This document shows positions 36,961-49,107 of a stretch of DNA of 64,000 bases, piece after piece. How positions within the stretch are numbered: the first letter of the stretch is position 1; each line of letters starts with the position of its first letter. Source of the DNA: Eurosta solidaginis (Eukaryota > Arthropoda > Insecta > Diptera > Tephritidae). The translations under genes were made by a program, and so were the position numbers. Under the pieces are notes generated by a model that made no database searches, had not been told where the DNA came from, and worked only from the letters and a program-made list of their open reading frames with translations. Location of the stretch: NCBI RefSeq assembly GCF_040869045.1, contig NC_090319.1, positions 387,515,601 through 387,579,600 on the forward strand, in the 5' to 3' direction.

Positions 36961-37427
36961 TTCATCCTTTAGAAAGAATTACATTTCCTACATAAAATCA
37001 TTAATATATTTCCCAATTCGCCATCACTGGCACATAATCTTTGTGCCTGTTACAGTTTATGAAATGTAATTATAATAAATCGTTTGTGTAAATGACCGGG
37101 CGCCGTATGACTTTCGCTTGAATGAGTGTCCCAAGCGTGGCGGCGCATAAATAATACTAAGAAAATTGTGTGTGCCGACGCGCATGCGTACCAATGCCAG
37201 GCTGTCAGACTAAATGCCCGCATGTCTTTCAACTCATTTCAATTAAATTATTCGGTGAGTGAGTTCAGTTAAGTTGAGTTGTCATGCCTTGCTGCCGCTC
37301 TGAATATTGAATCTTATTATTTGTTTGGGCTTTGATTCTTGATAATTTGTTGATCTAAGCGTAACGAAGTGCAATATTTATTTAGTGCTTGGTTTATGCT
37401 CTGCGTTATTCTCTTTAACTCAGATAA
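36961..37427. other. spacer, no gene seen
   Basis: No recognisable feature between the minisatellite and the piggyBac left end. Confidence 0.45.
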
Positions 37428-37624
37428 CCCCAGCGTGACCATATGGTCACACAAGAAGTAGTAGTTTAATTTCAAAAAAAAAATCAGAGCTCACTCAAAT
37501 AATTTCCGTTGAACTAGCTTTTTCCATTTTATTACACATGCGCGAAGGGAACTGCGTTTCAAATTTTTCATAAAGTGTCTTTGTTCCGAAGTGAGCAGGT
37601 GTGAAAAAGTTGTAACAAAAAAAG

Positions 37625-40039
37625 ATGGCAAAAAATGCGAATTTTAATAGCAACAAAAGGTAAGTACGCTAATATTTTTTGAAGTGTGTTGCTTTTAAAA
37701 GAAGTTAAGCTTCAATTTGAATAATAATAAAGTGAAAATATATGACAGTTATATTTGGTAAAAAAAAAAAAAATGTTCTTGTTGACGATTAACGGTATTT
37801 TTTCCTGGTGTGACCATATGATCACGCTGGCCTAGATTAAAAGCGGAGTCATTGGTGCCGTTTGTCGTATCGTTGTAGTCGTATCTCTAACGTAATCAGC
37901 TGTTTATCGTTACGGCGGAAAACCAAAAACCAATTGGTTGGCTACGATACGGTTACGACCTTAGCGGCATCAATAGTCGATTGCATTGATTCTCATAAGA
38001 TTGGTCGAATCAGCTGTTATAAGGTTACCGATACGGTTACCGATAACGCACCAATGTCTGCAACTTAAAGTCTCATTTTGTGTAACGTAATTTTCGTTCA
38101 AGTGAATTGAAAACTTTGTAATTCGTGGCGAATTCTTTGCAAACTTTCAGATGTTTAAACACACAAGAGGTTATTGATTATCTAAATGACTTTTGTGATA
38201 GCGATGAAGAAGATTTGCCTGTAGATGTATATATCTTCCCTCCGGACAACGAAAATGGTGCAGTCAGTGGAGAAGATGATGGTGATGAAGACGACGTAGG
38301 TAAGTCAGAGGATTTATGTGTTGGTCAATTGAAAGCACCTTGTGAGTTAGTGATGAGCAGTGGTTAAAGGGTTTAACGATTGATAATGATGATGAGGAGG
38401 ATGACTCAGCAACTTCTAGATTCTGTCTTGATCAACATATTAGAAAACTCTACGAAGAACTTGCAAACGAATTTGTTAGAGGAACAGGGTTAAATTTCAA
38501 TAGACCCGCCGTCATCACAACCTGAAACGTATGTGAGTGGCTTACGAAAAGTGAAACCTACACCGCCTTCAGTGCTACCGCCACTCTCACGTAAGGAATC
38601 ATATTTTACGTGGGTAGAAGATAACTCGGACGGATTGATCCCTATTTTGCCATCATCAAATTTTGAAGACTGCAAGGTGAAGCCTCATGAACAATTTGAA
38701 AAGTTTTTTGACGATGAACTTTTAGACCACATTATAAACGAATCGTCAAAATATGCAATTTTTCTTGGTAAACCAATTCCTAAAATTACCAGTGCTGAGC
38801 TTAAGGTATTCATAGCCATCTTTTTGGTGAGTTAATGGTCGAAGTACGTTCAGGGCATTTTGGAGCGTTGACAATGACATGCGCAACGAAATGGTATACA
38901 TAGCCATGCGAAGAAATCGATTCGAAGACATTTTAAGATTCTTGCATTTTGAGGATAATTGTAAAAAAATAACAGACGGAAACAAGATGGGGAAACTGCG
39001 GCCCTTAACCGACCACTTAAAATCAAATATGCTGAAGCATTTCCATCCGGAACAACACCTTTCATTAGACGAGAGCATGATATCATATTTTGAACGTCAC
39101 GGATGCAAGCAGTTCATCAAAGGAAAACCATTGCGGTTCGGATATAAAGTTTGGTCCTTGTGTACGCCATCGGGATATTTAGTTAATTTTGAAATTTACA
39201 AAGGAAATAATCCTCGCGCCAATAGCACTTATGAACAAACATTTGGAAAATGCACGGCTCCACTGCTGAACATGATAGACGATTTTACACTAGCGGTTCA
39301 GAATCTACCATTTTCCTTCTATTTTGATAATCTTTTCACCAGTGTCCCTCTGTTAGTTTACTTGGAAGCTCGAGGATATACCGCAACAGGTACGATCGGG
39401 GAAAATTGGTTTCCAAAAAGTTGCCCGATTGAACATAAAAAAATACTGAAAAATAAGGAGCGTGGTCATATTGAGTCTACAAAATTGAAGGAAGCTAATA
39501 TTTTTCTCACAAAACCGAATGATAACGCAGTTGCTAGTATCGCTTCGGCTACGTATGGGGCAAACCCGGTAACAAATGCAGTTCGATACTCACAGAAGCA
39601 AAAAAAGTTTATAGATGTTCCACGGCCATTAGTTATCCGGGAGTACAATAAATATATGCGCGGCGTAGATCGTATGGATCAGAATGTTGGCTTGTATCGA
39701 ATAGATATAAGAGGAAAGAAATGGTGGAATAGTACCTTTACGTGGCTAGTTGACGTTTCGGTACAAAATAGCTGGCAGCTGCACAGATCAGTCTACCCAG
39801 AAATACCTCAGCTCGAGTTTCGCGACAAATAGCCATTTATTATTGCAAAGACTTCGGTGACCACCTCAAATCAAAGGGACCTCGAAAAAGGCACAGCAGA
39901 GGAGATATTGAGATATGATGGGCTCAATCATTTCGTTCTTCCATGCGAAAAAAGAAGACGCTGTGTTGCCGATTTGTGCTTTTCGGTTGGTAGAACCGAG
40001 TGCTCGAAATGTAACGTTGGGATTTGCGTAAAACGTTAA
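37625..40039 (+). pseudogene. piggyBac transposase with an intron, frameshifted
   Basis: A DDD-type transposase that would excise and insert the element at TTAA. Exon 1, 37625-37659, starts with ATG and ends AACAAAAG before GTAAGT; the acceptor TTTCAG ends at 38150, and the joined phase leads directly into RCLNTQEVIDYLNDFCDSDE, the acidic N-terminal region. Later blocks are 38533-38835 (KFFDDELLDHIINESSKYA), 38879-39829 (DDE_Tnp_1_7 core) and 39857-40039 (Cys-rich C-terminus, RRRCVADLC and CSKCNVGIC). Catalytic Asp residues are visible at LSLDESM, FYFDNLFTS and RGVDRMD. Breaks: stop at 38365-38367, frame changes between 38367 and 38533 and near 38825-38879, a frame change close to 39820, and the end of the zinc-binding tail. 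Inactive as it stands. Confidence 0.9.
37846..38062. mobile_element. possible MITE in the piggyBac intron
   Basis: GAGTCATTGGTGCCGTTTGT on the left and GCACCAATGTCTGC on the right are imperfect inverted ends, and internal words CGATACGGTTACGACC and CCGATACGGTTACCG are related. Flanks carry TTAAAAG and CTTAAAG. It lies wholly within the predicted intron, so it need not disturb the transposase. Confidence 0.4.
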
Positions 40040-40531
40040 AATGAGAAATATCACATGCCATCTTAGTTATTAAATACGGTACGGAATAAAGTGTTTTTAT
40101 AAAAAATAGTTTTGAATTTATATATATTTTTAATAAAAAATAGTTTTGAATATATACTTAAATAAATGTTTAAAATATTTTTTTTTCTAATTCACACTTG
40201 TTTAGTTGAAATATGTAGCACAAATCTTTGTTTTACTTAAAAAAAAATATGGGAAAAAATACATCATATCATGCCCAGTGTTATCATATGGTCACACCTC
40301 ATAAGTCGGCTTAGGAATAATGCCTTAAAATATGGATGGTACCTAAGTGACCACTGGACCTATAAAGTCATCCCTTAAAATATCTTAGAAATCGCAGACA
40401 AATAAAGTTCCAGGAGGATTCGGGTTAAGTGTTTATTTACAATATTACTTTTTCCTTGTTTGTGATTATGCTGTGACTATTATACCATAGCGCATTCGCT
40501 TTTATTGCTTCGTTTTTATTATTTATGTTTT

Positions 40532-42306
40532 TATACTCAGCTTAGCAGAGCTCACAGAGTATATTAACTTTGTTCGCATAATGGTACCCCGTGACGGCAT
40601 AAACTAATCGAGTTAGATATAGACTTCTATATATCAAAATGATCTGGGCGAAAAAAGAAATTCATTTAGCTATGTCCGTCCGTCCGTCCGTAAAACGATA
40701 ACTTGAGTAAATTTTGAGGTATCTTGATGAAATTTGGTACGTAGGTTCCTGGGCGCTCATCTCAGACCGCTATTTAAAATGAACGAAATCGGACTATAAC
40801 CACGCTCACTTTTTCGATATCGAAAATTTCGAAAAAGCGAAAAATTCCGATAATTCATTACCGCAGACGGATAAAGCGATGAAATTTGGTAGGTGCGTTG
40901 ACCTTATGACGCAAAATAGAAAATTAGTAAAATTTTGCATAATGGCCGAGGCACCGCCCACTCTTAAAAGAAGGTAATTTAAAAGTTTTGCAAGCTGTAA
41001 TTTGACCGTCGTTGAGGATATCATGATCAAATTTGGGAGGAACGTTACCCCTATTACTATATGTGAGCTAAATAAAAATTTGCAAAATCGGATGACGTAC
41101 ACTTTTAAAAAAAAAAAAATTTAAAAGTCAAATTTTAACAAAAAAATTTATATCTTTACAGTATATAAGTAAATTATGTCAACATTCATCTCCAGTAATG
41201 ATATGGTGAAACAAAATGCAAAAATAAAAGAAAATTTCAAAATGGGCGTGGCTCCGCCCTTTTTCATTTAATTTGTCTAGAATACTTTTAATGCCATAAG
41301 TCGAACAAAAAATAGCTTCCATGACGATAACTGTTTTCTGCGAAAATGGGCGAAATCGGTTGAAGCCACGGCCCGTTTTCATACACAATCGACTGTCAGT
41401 CCTACCGCTCGACCGGTAAAAATAAATAATAAATGTAAGGAGCCATAACCTCCGAAGAGATCTAAGGCCGAGCTTCTCTTCCAATTTGCGTCGTGCTCCT
41501 CTTGATTTTCCATACAAATTGGCCGGACGGGACCTACATGTTTTATGCCGACTCCGAACGGCATCTGTAAGTTAACTTGAGCAAAAATCGATATATCTTT
41601 ACTAAAGTTGGTTCACGTACTTATCTGAACTCACTTTATCTTGGTAATAAAAATGGGTGAAATTCGACTATAACGACGCCCACTTTTTCGATATCGAAAA
41701 TTTCGAAAAATTAAAAAATGCCATAATTCTATACTAAATACGAAAAACGCGATGAAAAATGGTGATTGAATTGGTTTTTTTGCGCAAAGTAAAACTTTGT
41801 AAAATTGGTGTGACACCTACCACATTAAGTAGAAGAAAATGTAAAAGTTCTGCAGGGCGAAATCAAAAGCCATTGGAATCATGGCAGGAATACTGTTCGT
41901 GGTATTACATATATAAATAAATTAGCAGTACCCGACAGATGATGTTCTGGGTCACCCTGGTCCACATTTTGGTCGATATCTCTAAAACGCCTTCACATAT
42001 ACAACTTAGGGCTACTCCCTTTTAAAATACTCATTAATACCTTTCATTTGATACCCATATCGTACAAACACATTATAGAGTCACCCCTGGTCCACATTTA
42101 TGGCGATTTCTCGAAAAGCGTCCACCTAGAGAACTATGGCCTACTCCCTTTTAAAAAACTCTTTGATACCCATGTCATACAAACACATTACAGGGTTACC
42201 ATATGTTCATTGTCCTACATGATTATTTTCTCTTATTTTGTCTCCAAAACTCTCAGCTGAGTATGTAATATTCGGTTACACCCGAAGTTAGCCTTCCTTA
42301 CTTGTT
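40532..42306 (-). repeat. family A copy, long form with two array units
   Basis: The TATACTCAG end is at 40532 and the hairpin end CGGTTACACCCGAAGTTAGC with CCTTCCTTACTTGTT at the right. The CCGTCCGTCCGTCC block is at about 40677-40690, and about two 130-bp units lie at 41950-42190. A truncated SINE interrupts it at 41416-41567. Confidence 0.85.
41416..41567 (-). mobile_element. 5'-truncated SINE fragment
   Basis: Minus-strand 3' half of the same SINE as at 29477: AATAAATAATAAATGTAAGG tail, then AAGAGATCTAAGGCCGAGCT, ending in CGAACGGCATCTG. The tRNA-like head is missing. Confidence 0.75.
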
Positions 42307-42960
42307 TTATTTGTCGCTTTCATATATGAAATACTCCTGTGTTGCTAGTACAATATGCTCGCAATGTGTTTTGAATTCGAAATCAAAAAAAGACAGCCTA
42401 CGAAATTTTTGTGATTGCATAAGTGTGAGAACAAAAAATGTTTAGGTACATTCGATTTTTGAGTACAGAAAATAAAACATTTAAACACCAATATATCGGC
42501 ACTCTGATGAGTGTGTACCCAGCCTCTATTGGCAATAGGGGAGTATTATATATATGATCGCCTTAATGTTTTTAGAATTTATGTAGTTTTGTTTCTTTTT
42601 CCGTATTCATATTAATTAGCACAGTTTTAGTTTGTAATGGTAAAAGTGGTTCCATCAACTGAATCTGCATCGTGTCGCAACGTTCTTAGTTCTTATTAGG
42701 TATTTGAATTTAAGCATTTTTAGCTTTAATGACTCTGTGCCAAATAATTTTTGCAACATTTTCGGACCGTGGTTTAAAAGAATAAGTTCTTATTCTATTA
42801 ATAAAGTTATGATCTTCGCTGTAATCGTCTATTTATCTATTACGTATGCAGTAGGTATGTTTAAACTCATTACAACTTTATGAATTTAATAATGATTTTA
42901 TGATAAGCTACTAATTGCTTATCTTCGGAACAAGTTCACTATTAAGACTTTGGCATACTT
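42307..42960. other. AT-rich stretch, no gene seen
   Basis: No recognisable repeats or frames. Confidence 0.45.
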
Positions 42961-43322
42961 TTAAAATAAAATAAATGTAAGGCGCAATAACCTCCGAAGA
43001 GATCTAAGGCCGAGCTTCTCTTCCAATTTGCGTCGTGTTCCTCTTGATTTTCCCTACAAATTGGCCGGACGGGACCTACATGTTTTATGCCAACTCCGAA
43101 CGGGATCTGCAAGGCAGATGAGTTTTTACTGAGAGCTTTTCATGGCAGAAATACACCCGGAGCGCTTGCCAAACACTGCCGAGGGGCGACCCCGCTTAGA
43201 AAAATTTTCTTCTAATTGAAAAACCTTATTTCTAAAATTTTGATGTTGCTTTGCCCGGGGTGCGAACCCAGGGCATACGGTGTGATAGGCGGAGCACGCT
43301 ACCATCACACCACGGTGGCCGC
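42961..43322 (-). mobile_element. tRNA-derived SINE, full length
   Basis: Reverse-oriented copy. The tail, TTAAAATAAAATAAATGTAA, is at the left and the head GGCCACCGTGGTGTGATGG (complement) ends near 43320. A and B boxes are both present. Flanks GGCATAC and GCCATAC may be an imperfect duplication. Confidence 0.8.
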
Positions 43323-44338
43323 CATACCTACCTATCAAATGAGGCTGACATGGAGAATGGCTGTCACGAATGACCAGGTAATGAATGAAAGGTTTGTTTT
43401 ATTTGCGGTAAATAAATTGAATTGCCCTACTAAATATTAATATTCATTTATAAAATATTGTCAATAGAGAAAATATGCGAAGTCTTAACAGACATTTTGA
43501 AATATGTAGATAATGCAATATACAAGTCGTTTACGAAAATGCTTAAAAAATACTACATATTAAGTCAATAATTTAAGAAATGCAACAACCACAACAAACA
43601 TACTCCACTTGTATGGATTCGCAATGTTGGCAGATAAAGAAAATACCCATTTTGTTCTCAGAAACTGGAATGTGACCAAATGATCTCTTCTTATGCATAA
43701 GACTAAATATACTTATGTTCATGATTAGCTTTTCTAGGAATTTATCACCTTATATTTCGCAAAAAATATTAATTAATGAGATAATAAAAATTATTATTTC
43801 GTGCGATATTACTTAAAAACATATTTTTCGAATGAAATTTTTGCTTAGATAACAGTAGATTTGACTACCGAAAATGTTAGTTGCAGCTAAACTTTTACAG
43901 AAAAGTTACTTTCTTTGCGAATTACTTTTTCTTAGCACTGAAACGTTTTTCACCATCACATAAAATGGAGAAACTGCTGCAACAAATTTGTTTACTTCCC
44001 TACTTAATTATAACTTTTAAGCTTTCATTTATCGGAAGTTGAAAGGGAGTTTCACTTCTACGCCACTATCATTAGTAATTTGTTGCGCCTTTTTGGCATT
44101 AATTTCATGAGTTTTACAAATTAAAATATTAAACCATTAAAAATTACAATTTGATGATATAAAAAACTAGTAAGCATTGCCCCTTAGTTTGGCCGACAAA
44201 GAAAAGTGAAAGTGTTGAATGAATTATTGAAGTTGTGACACAGTGGCGTAAATAAGTGGTCAAGCGTAAATAAGTTGCAACTCTAAATCACGTTGCTAAG
44301 AACAACACGTTGTCAAGTCAAGTCAGCAATAGATCTTG
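43323..44338. other. AT-rich stretch, no gene seen
   Basis: No recognisable gene. CAGTGGCGTAAATAAG near 44241 resembles a hAT-type end but has no partner. Confidence 0.4.
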
Positions 44339-44684
44339 AGGGCCCATTACTGATACTTAGCATATACTTGACTTGACTTGAGAACTGTCACTTACAGTTC
44401 TGTTAAATGAACATTGCATATTTATGATTACTCAAAACTTAGCAACACTTAACTTGACTTAGAAGTCTGTTGAATTTTGATTTTCTATGTAAGTTCTAAG
44501 TGACATTTACATTTTGATATGCCATTTGTTTCTTTCCATTTCATTTTAACATTTTGTCATTCAAATTGACATTTGTTGATTATGATGCCAGATTGTATGC
44601 GCTACGTGGAGTATAATCGTGGCTAAGTTGCCAAGTTTACGCCAAGTCAAGTCAAGGCTATGCTAAGTATCAGTAATGGGCCCT
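44339..44684. mobile_element. MITE with TIRs of about 41 bp
   Basis: AGGGCCCATTACTGATACTT... at 44339 is inverted at 44642-44684 with about two mismatches over 41 bp. The inner parts of the arms contain repeated CTTGA/TCAAG words. AGCAATA occurs close to both ends (before GATCTTG on the left, after CCCTTT on the right), a possible 7-bp duplication. No coding content. Confidence 0.7.
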
Positions 44685-45522
44685 TTAGCAATAATAATTA
44701 TTTTTCACATCCTGTTTTTGTATGTGTAAGTTGCACTGTGTGACAAGTCAAAACCGGATATTTGTAATTTTCTGCGCATATCCGCAGAAAAAAGCAAGAC
44801 ATTGTAGAAATGTGAAATTTCTTTGCTTGTGTGAGTACACTGAAAAAATTAGGTATGAAGAGGAAACCCAGCAAACGTTTGGTCTTGGTAACATATAAGC
44901 TGCCTTGCTTAAAATGACACCTAGCCGAAAAACTAAAAGTGGCGATCTAGTTGCAAATAACTGGCAGAGCTTTTGCTGCACACATATGCACATTAAATGT
45001 CCAAAGACCAAAGGCGACGTAAACTGTATGTCATCGTTTCACTTTCTGTGCATGCTGTACACTGTAGAAAAATGGGGAAGAACCTTCTGAAGCAATGTTT
45101 TACGGAAAAAATGGAGGAATGAGTAAGCCAACTCAACGTGTCATCAAGCAAGACCGATAGATTTACTGGGGTCTGTTCCATAGAAGTGAAAAAGTCGGCA
45201 ATTGTTGTTGAAAAATACGTTTAACAAATTATACGAGAGAAAGGAAAAGGAAATTAATCTGGACTGGCGTCAGAGACAATTCCATCAATTTCTTAATTAA
45301 ATTTGACATAGTTAAAAATTAACCATAACAGTTTCTTATGAAACAAATTATTCGAAAAGCTTTTGCATTGTCCCTGACAAATTTTCACCCTGGGCAAACA
45401 TAATGCCTTTAACTCAGCCAGGTGGTATGACATGCTTTAGGCACTATCTGGGGACTGGCCGAAAAAGTAGCGTGTGAAACGACTCACAACTGAATAAAGA
45501 TGAATATCGAAGGTCCATAAGC
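44685..45522. other. AT-rich stretch, no clear gene
   Basis: Small overlapping frames on both strands at 44748-45181 show no recognisable motifs. Confidence 0.4.
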
Positions 45523-45738
45523 CTACGCAGTGTCGTTAGCTTGTACATCCCTGAGAACAACTTTCTCCTTCATTTTGGCGATATCTATTTTCGGCTGCAA
45601 AACAAGGAGATAGTCATTCTCACGAAGAGGTGGATCCTCATCATTGTAATTGTAAGGGGCTTCCGAGACATATACCTTACAGAAATATTTGTGGGTAAGG
45701 TTGGACAGAACCGTATTCTGCACACTTAAGCAACTTTG
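45523..45738 (-). CDS. possible terminal exon of an unrecognised host gene
   Basis: On the minus strand a pyrimidine-rich CTATATTTCCCAG ends near 45751, followed by a frame that stays open to a TAG at 45523-45525. The encoded peptide is not low-complexity and looks protein-like: an HKYFCKVYVSEAPYNYNDE part, then PPLRENDYLLVLQPKIDIAK, then MKEKVVLRDVQAND. Codon choice is less AT-skewed than in neighbouring spurious frames. There is no AATAAA close downstream, no upstream exon was identified, and I do not recognise the family. It may be a real last exon, a gene fragment or chance. Confidence 0.3.
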   Translation of the reverse strand, partial: QSCLSVQNTVLSNLTHKYFCKVYVSEAPYNYNDEDPPLRENDYLLVLQPKIDIAKMKEKVVLRDVQANDTA

Positions 45739-45959
45739 AGTCGATTGCTGGGAAATATAGGCGATTCAAAGGAAAGAACAAGGTAACTTCTCGCATTAGC
45801 CTGTGATTATATACTACTAGCCTTTACCCGCGACCCCGTCCGCAAGGAGAAAATAAAACATATGGGTTATACACGTTATCCTGCTTATCAAGTTTCCTGT
45901 TTAAAATCAAATGCCTGTCTAATGTATTTTATTTATGTAAAAAAAGTGGCTGATAACCT

Positions 45960-47487
45960 GATAGCGTCCCCAAATGATCGAAAGCCACAAATTACCCCGC
46001 CGGTATCGTGGACGGATCCCGAAAACCAGAATTGCTCCCGAAATGGTCTCTAAATGGTCCCGGAATAGTCCCAAAAAGTCCCGAAATGACAACGACCCGA
46101 TTCTAGACTGATCCACAGCACCACCTAGGAATGATCCCTGAAGGGTACTAAAATGATCACGAAATAGTCCCGAAAAAGTTCCGAATTGACCCTGACGGGC
46201 TCTTGGAAACCATCCAGAAATGATGCCGGAAGGCTCCCCAATTATTCCGAAATAGTCCCGAAATGACCCTGACGGGATCCCGAAAACCATCTATAAATGA
46301 TCCCGTTAAAGTTCCGAAATGACCCTGATATCCCGGAAGGGTCCCAACATTATCCCGACATAGCCCAGAAAAGTCTCGAAATTACCCCGATGGAATCCCG
46401 GACGGATCCCGTAAGGGCCCAAAAATTATCCCGAAAAAGTCCCGAAACGACTCTGACGGAACCCGGAAACCATCCAGAAATGCTGCTGGAAGGGTCCCCA
46501 AATTATTCCGAAATAGTCCCGAAATGACCCTGACGGGATCCCGAAAACCATCTATAAATGATCCCGTTAAAGTCCCGAAATTACCCTGATATAGTCCAGA
46601 AAAGTCCCGAAATTACCCCGACGGAATCCCGGACGAATCCCGGAAACCAGAAATGGTCCCCGAAGGATCTCCAAATGATCCCGAAAAAGTCATGAAAAGT
46701 TCCCAAAATGACCCTGGTGGGATGCCTGCGGATCCCGAAAATTATCCAAAAATGATCCCGGAAGGGTCCCAAGGTGATCCCGAAATAGTCCCGAAATGAA
46801 TCTGACAGGATTCCCGTACAAATCCCGAAAATAATCCAGAAATGATCCCGAAAACCATCCTGAAATGAAACACGACGTCCCCAAAAAGATCCCGGAATGA
46901 CCCCAAATGAACCCGAGGGAGTCCCCAAAACCATCCCGAAATGACCCCCAAATGACCCCGAGGAAGTCCCCAAAATCAATCCGGAATGACCCCAAAATGA
47001 CCCCGAGGGAGTCCCAAAAAGGTCACGGAAGGACCCCGAGGTACTCCCCTAAACCATGCCAAAGTGTCCCAGAAATTACCCCCAAACGGCCTCCAAAAAA
47101 CCCCTCGAATACTCCCCAAAATCATCTCAATATTACCCTAAGAAGCTTCAGAACTACACGTGAACTGGTTACGCATATGGGTGTATTTTCAGGGCATCTC
47201 GATGGTTTATTTTTTTATTTTTTAATAACTGAATAAAAACTAAAATTTTATTGTTATTCCATATTTTGTAAATAATGAATAATAACTCAACTCTTTATTC
47301 AAAATTTGCAAAAATAAGAATGGGCGTTTATCATCAATTAGAATATTCTGAATAACTAGAAAATGTCATTCATTATTCAAGAAATGCTTGAATAAAAAAT
47401 AACTTTTTATTCATCAATCAAAAAATTTAAAATGATGAATAATTTTTTATTTTTAATTTTGATTAGTTTCATTTCAAAATGACTCAA
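45960..47487 (+). repeat. family C: CCCGAAA minisatellite with conserved tail
   Basis: 45960-47130 reiterates words such as TCCCGAAATGACCCTGACGG, CCCGAAAACCATC and AAATGATCCCG with units of roughly 30-50 bp. The following AT-rich tail (47150-47487), with GGTTACGCATATGGGTGTAT, TTCAGGGCATC and AATAATGAATAATAACTCAA, is shared with the copy ending at 61090, as is the last word AATGACTCAA. Long frames on both strands follow from the repetition. Upstream, TTTACCCGCGACCCCGTCCGC at 45823 may belong to the element but is not shared with the other copy. Confidence 0.8.
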
Positions 47488-47494
47488 CCCTGAT

Positions 47495-47541
47495 GTGAAC
47501 AAAATTAACATACTCTGTGAGCTCTGCTCAGCTGAGTATAA
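47495..47541 (+). repeat. family A terminal fragment
   Basis: ATTAACATACTCTGTGAGCT and CTGCTCAGCTGAGTATAAAA match the GAGTATA end of family A, immediately after the family C tail. Confidence 0.6.
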
Positions 47542-47694
47542 AAAGGTAGTAAGACCATAGCAGTTTTCGTAAAAGCAATGATATTTAATAAAAGTAAAGT
47601 GTTATCCTTAAGAAAGAAATTTACATAAATGTCTACAGAGCGCAAAAAATTCAAATATTAATAGCGTAGGCGATTTACATTGCAAGGAATTATC

Positions 47695-48015
47695 ATTTAG
47701 GATATTGTGGATGAAATATATAAAATCCGAGACTTTATCCGATCCTTTTGAAAGCGGGTGACCACGAAAGGCAACTGAATGCGATGATAGGGATATCATC
47801 AAGGTAGATCTTCTGAACACATTTAAAACTATTGCAGAAATTGCCATTGAGTATAAACATGAAAATTAGAATCGCAACAGTACGGCGTCTCTTGAAGAAA
47901 AATAATTTGATGGCCCATGGCTAAAAAGAACCCAGCTTTCCACCACAACAAAGCGATCCCGCACTCTAACTGGTATTTAGAATACATAAATTGAACACGG
48001 AACGATTGGCTATGA
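47695..48015 (+). pseudogene. Tc1/mariner-type transposase relic
   Basis: Plus-strand frame pieces resemble the N-terminal half of Tc1-family transposases, the DNA-binding helix-turn-helix region. Near 47753 a frame reads as SG, a stop, then PRKATECDDRDIIK, the place of the conserved GRPRK linker; then NTFKTIAEIAIEY; after a frame change TVRRLLKKNNLMAHG (about 47876-47920); after another AKKNPAFHHNKA and WYLEYIN, stop, TRNDW (to about 48012), the segment just before the first catalytic Asp. The catalytic half is not recognisable downstream. At least two frame changes and three stops are present, so it is an old fragment. Confidence 0.6.
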
Positions 48016-49107
48016 TTATGCGTGTATATATACAGCAACTGTGAGAGTTTCTCCGTATATAATGGTGTAGTACTCATTAAAACCCGTGAGAGTTGCTTAG
48101 ATTTGGTTAATGGGTAGTTAACCTAACTCCGCTGCCTGCATTGACAGCATTCAAGACTGCAAATCGCGAAGAATTGGGGGCTAATCGAGCATAGTAATAT
48201 GAACGCAGCTGTGAATCCATATTTTTGTATTTTTCGGGCTAACCACGCATTAAAAAACTTAAACTGATATATTTATTTTGCGTTAATCTAAGAATAAGAC
48301 ACGTTCCAAGTCCCTCCGAGGCCAGTTTCTTTTTGCGCAGAACCAGTTTAATGGGGGAAAGGATTTTTGTGTTAAGAAGCTGGTTTTATTTAAGCCAGGG
48401 ACCATCTAATTATTTTACCTCAGGTGACATCTGACCAACAATATTATATTTTTCATGTTCGTAAGCAGAGCAGTTTTAAACTATTAACCCGTTCCTGTGG
48501 CATTTCGTGCTCGTCCACTTCTATAACGAGTGGATAAGGTCACCTACCTATTCAATATATTTAGTCTAGAATCTCCTTAAGGATAATTTATTATAATATT
48601 ATGCGCCGACGATTTCCATATTTTGCGTGATTTATTCTTTTTAGACAATTATGTATTTTTTTTCATTACTTACATGAAATATAGTTGATTGCACGAAAAC
48701 TGCCAGAGACTTTCTAACTTTCTCGCTTTAACATAAGTTAAAGAATTATCGATGTTAACCAGAATAACTAAAAAGTTTCCTTACGCAGCTGTAGTGACTG
48801 TAGAAACGCAGTAACAGTGACAAAGTTTTCCTCAGCTTTTTTTTTTGACCGCAAGTGTTAATAAATAATCACAACAAGAAAAACAGGAAGCAGTCACACT
48901 TATGTACATGTACACATTAAAGCTAGCAGCCTGTAAGTGTTTAGAATGCGACGAAGAATATTTCACACACATAACTAGCAGCTTAAAGCAAAGAGATTAT
49001 CTCAGATACACATATGTAGTCATCAGCTACGAGCAGCAGTTGCTACTCACACATACATACGCATATAGCTAAATAACCAAGTGTGCGATACAACTGTGCC
49101 ATGTTCG
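48016..49107. other. AT-rich stretch, no gene seen
   Basis: No recognisable frames or repeats, apart from the sequence leading into the LTR-like segment at 49108. Confidence 0.4.

Larger units (their letters stand above)
37428..40424 (+). mobile_element. piggyBac-family transposon
   Basis: Left end CCCCAGCGTGACCATATGG is preceded by ATAA (37424-37427); right end TTCGGG is followed by TTAA (40425-40428). PiggyBac elements begin with CCC, end with GGG and duplicate TTAA, so one flank would carry a mutation. The motif GTGACCATATGGTCAC, a perfect palindrome, lies at 37435-37450, with close relatives at 37810-37825 and 40280-40295, in subterminal positions. The transposase lies between. The terminal repeats match each other poorly beyond CCC, so the exact right boundary is tentative. 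Confidence 0.65.

Noticed and set aside
45919..47236. Frames of 100-132 codons rich in Gly-Ser-Phe or Pro-Arg, also at 60110-60886
   Set aside because: They occur on both strands and in several frames of the family C minisatellite and change with the repeat unit.
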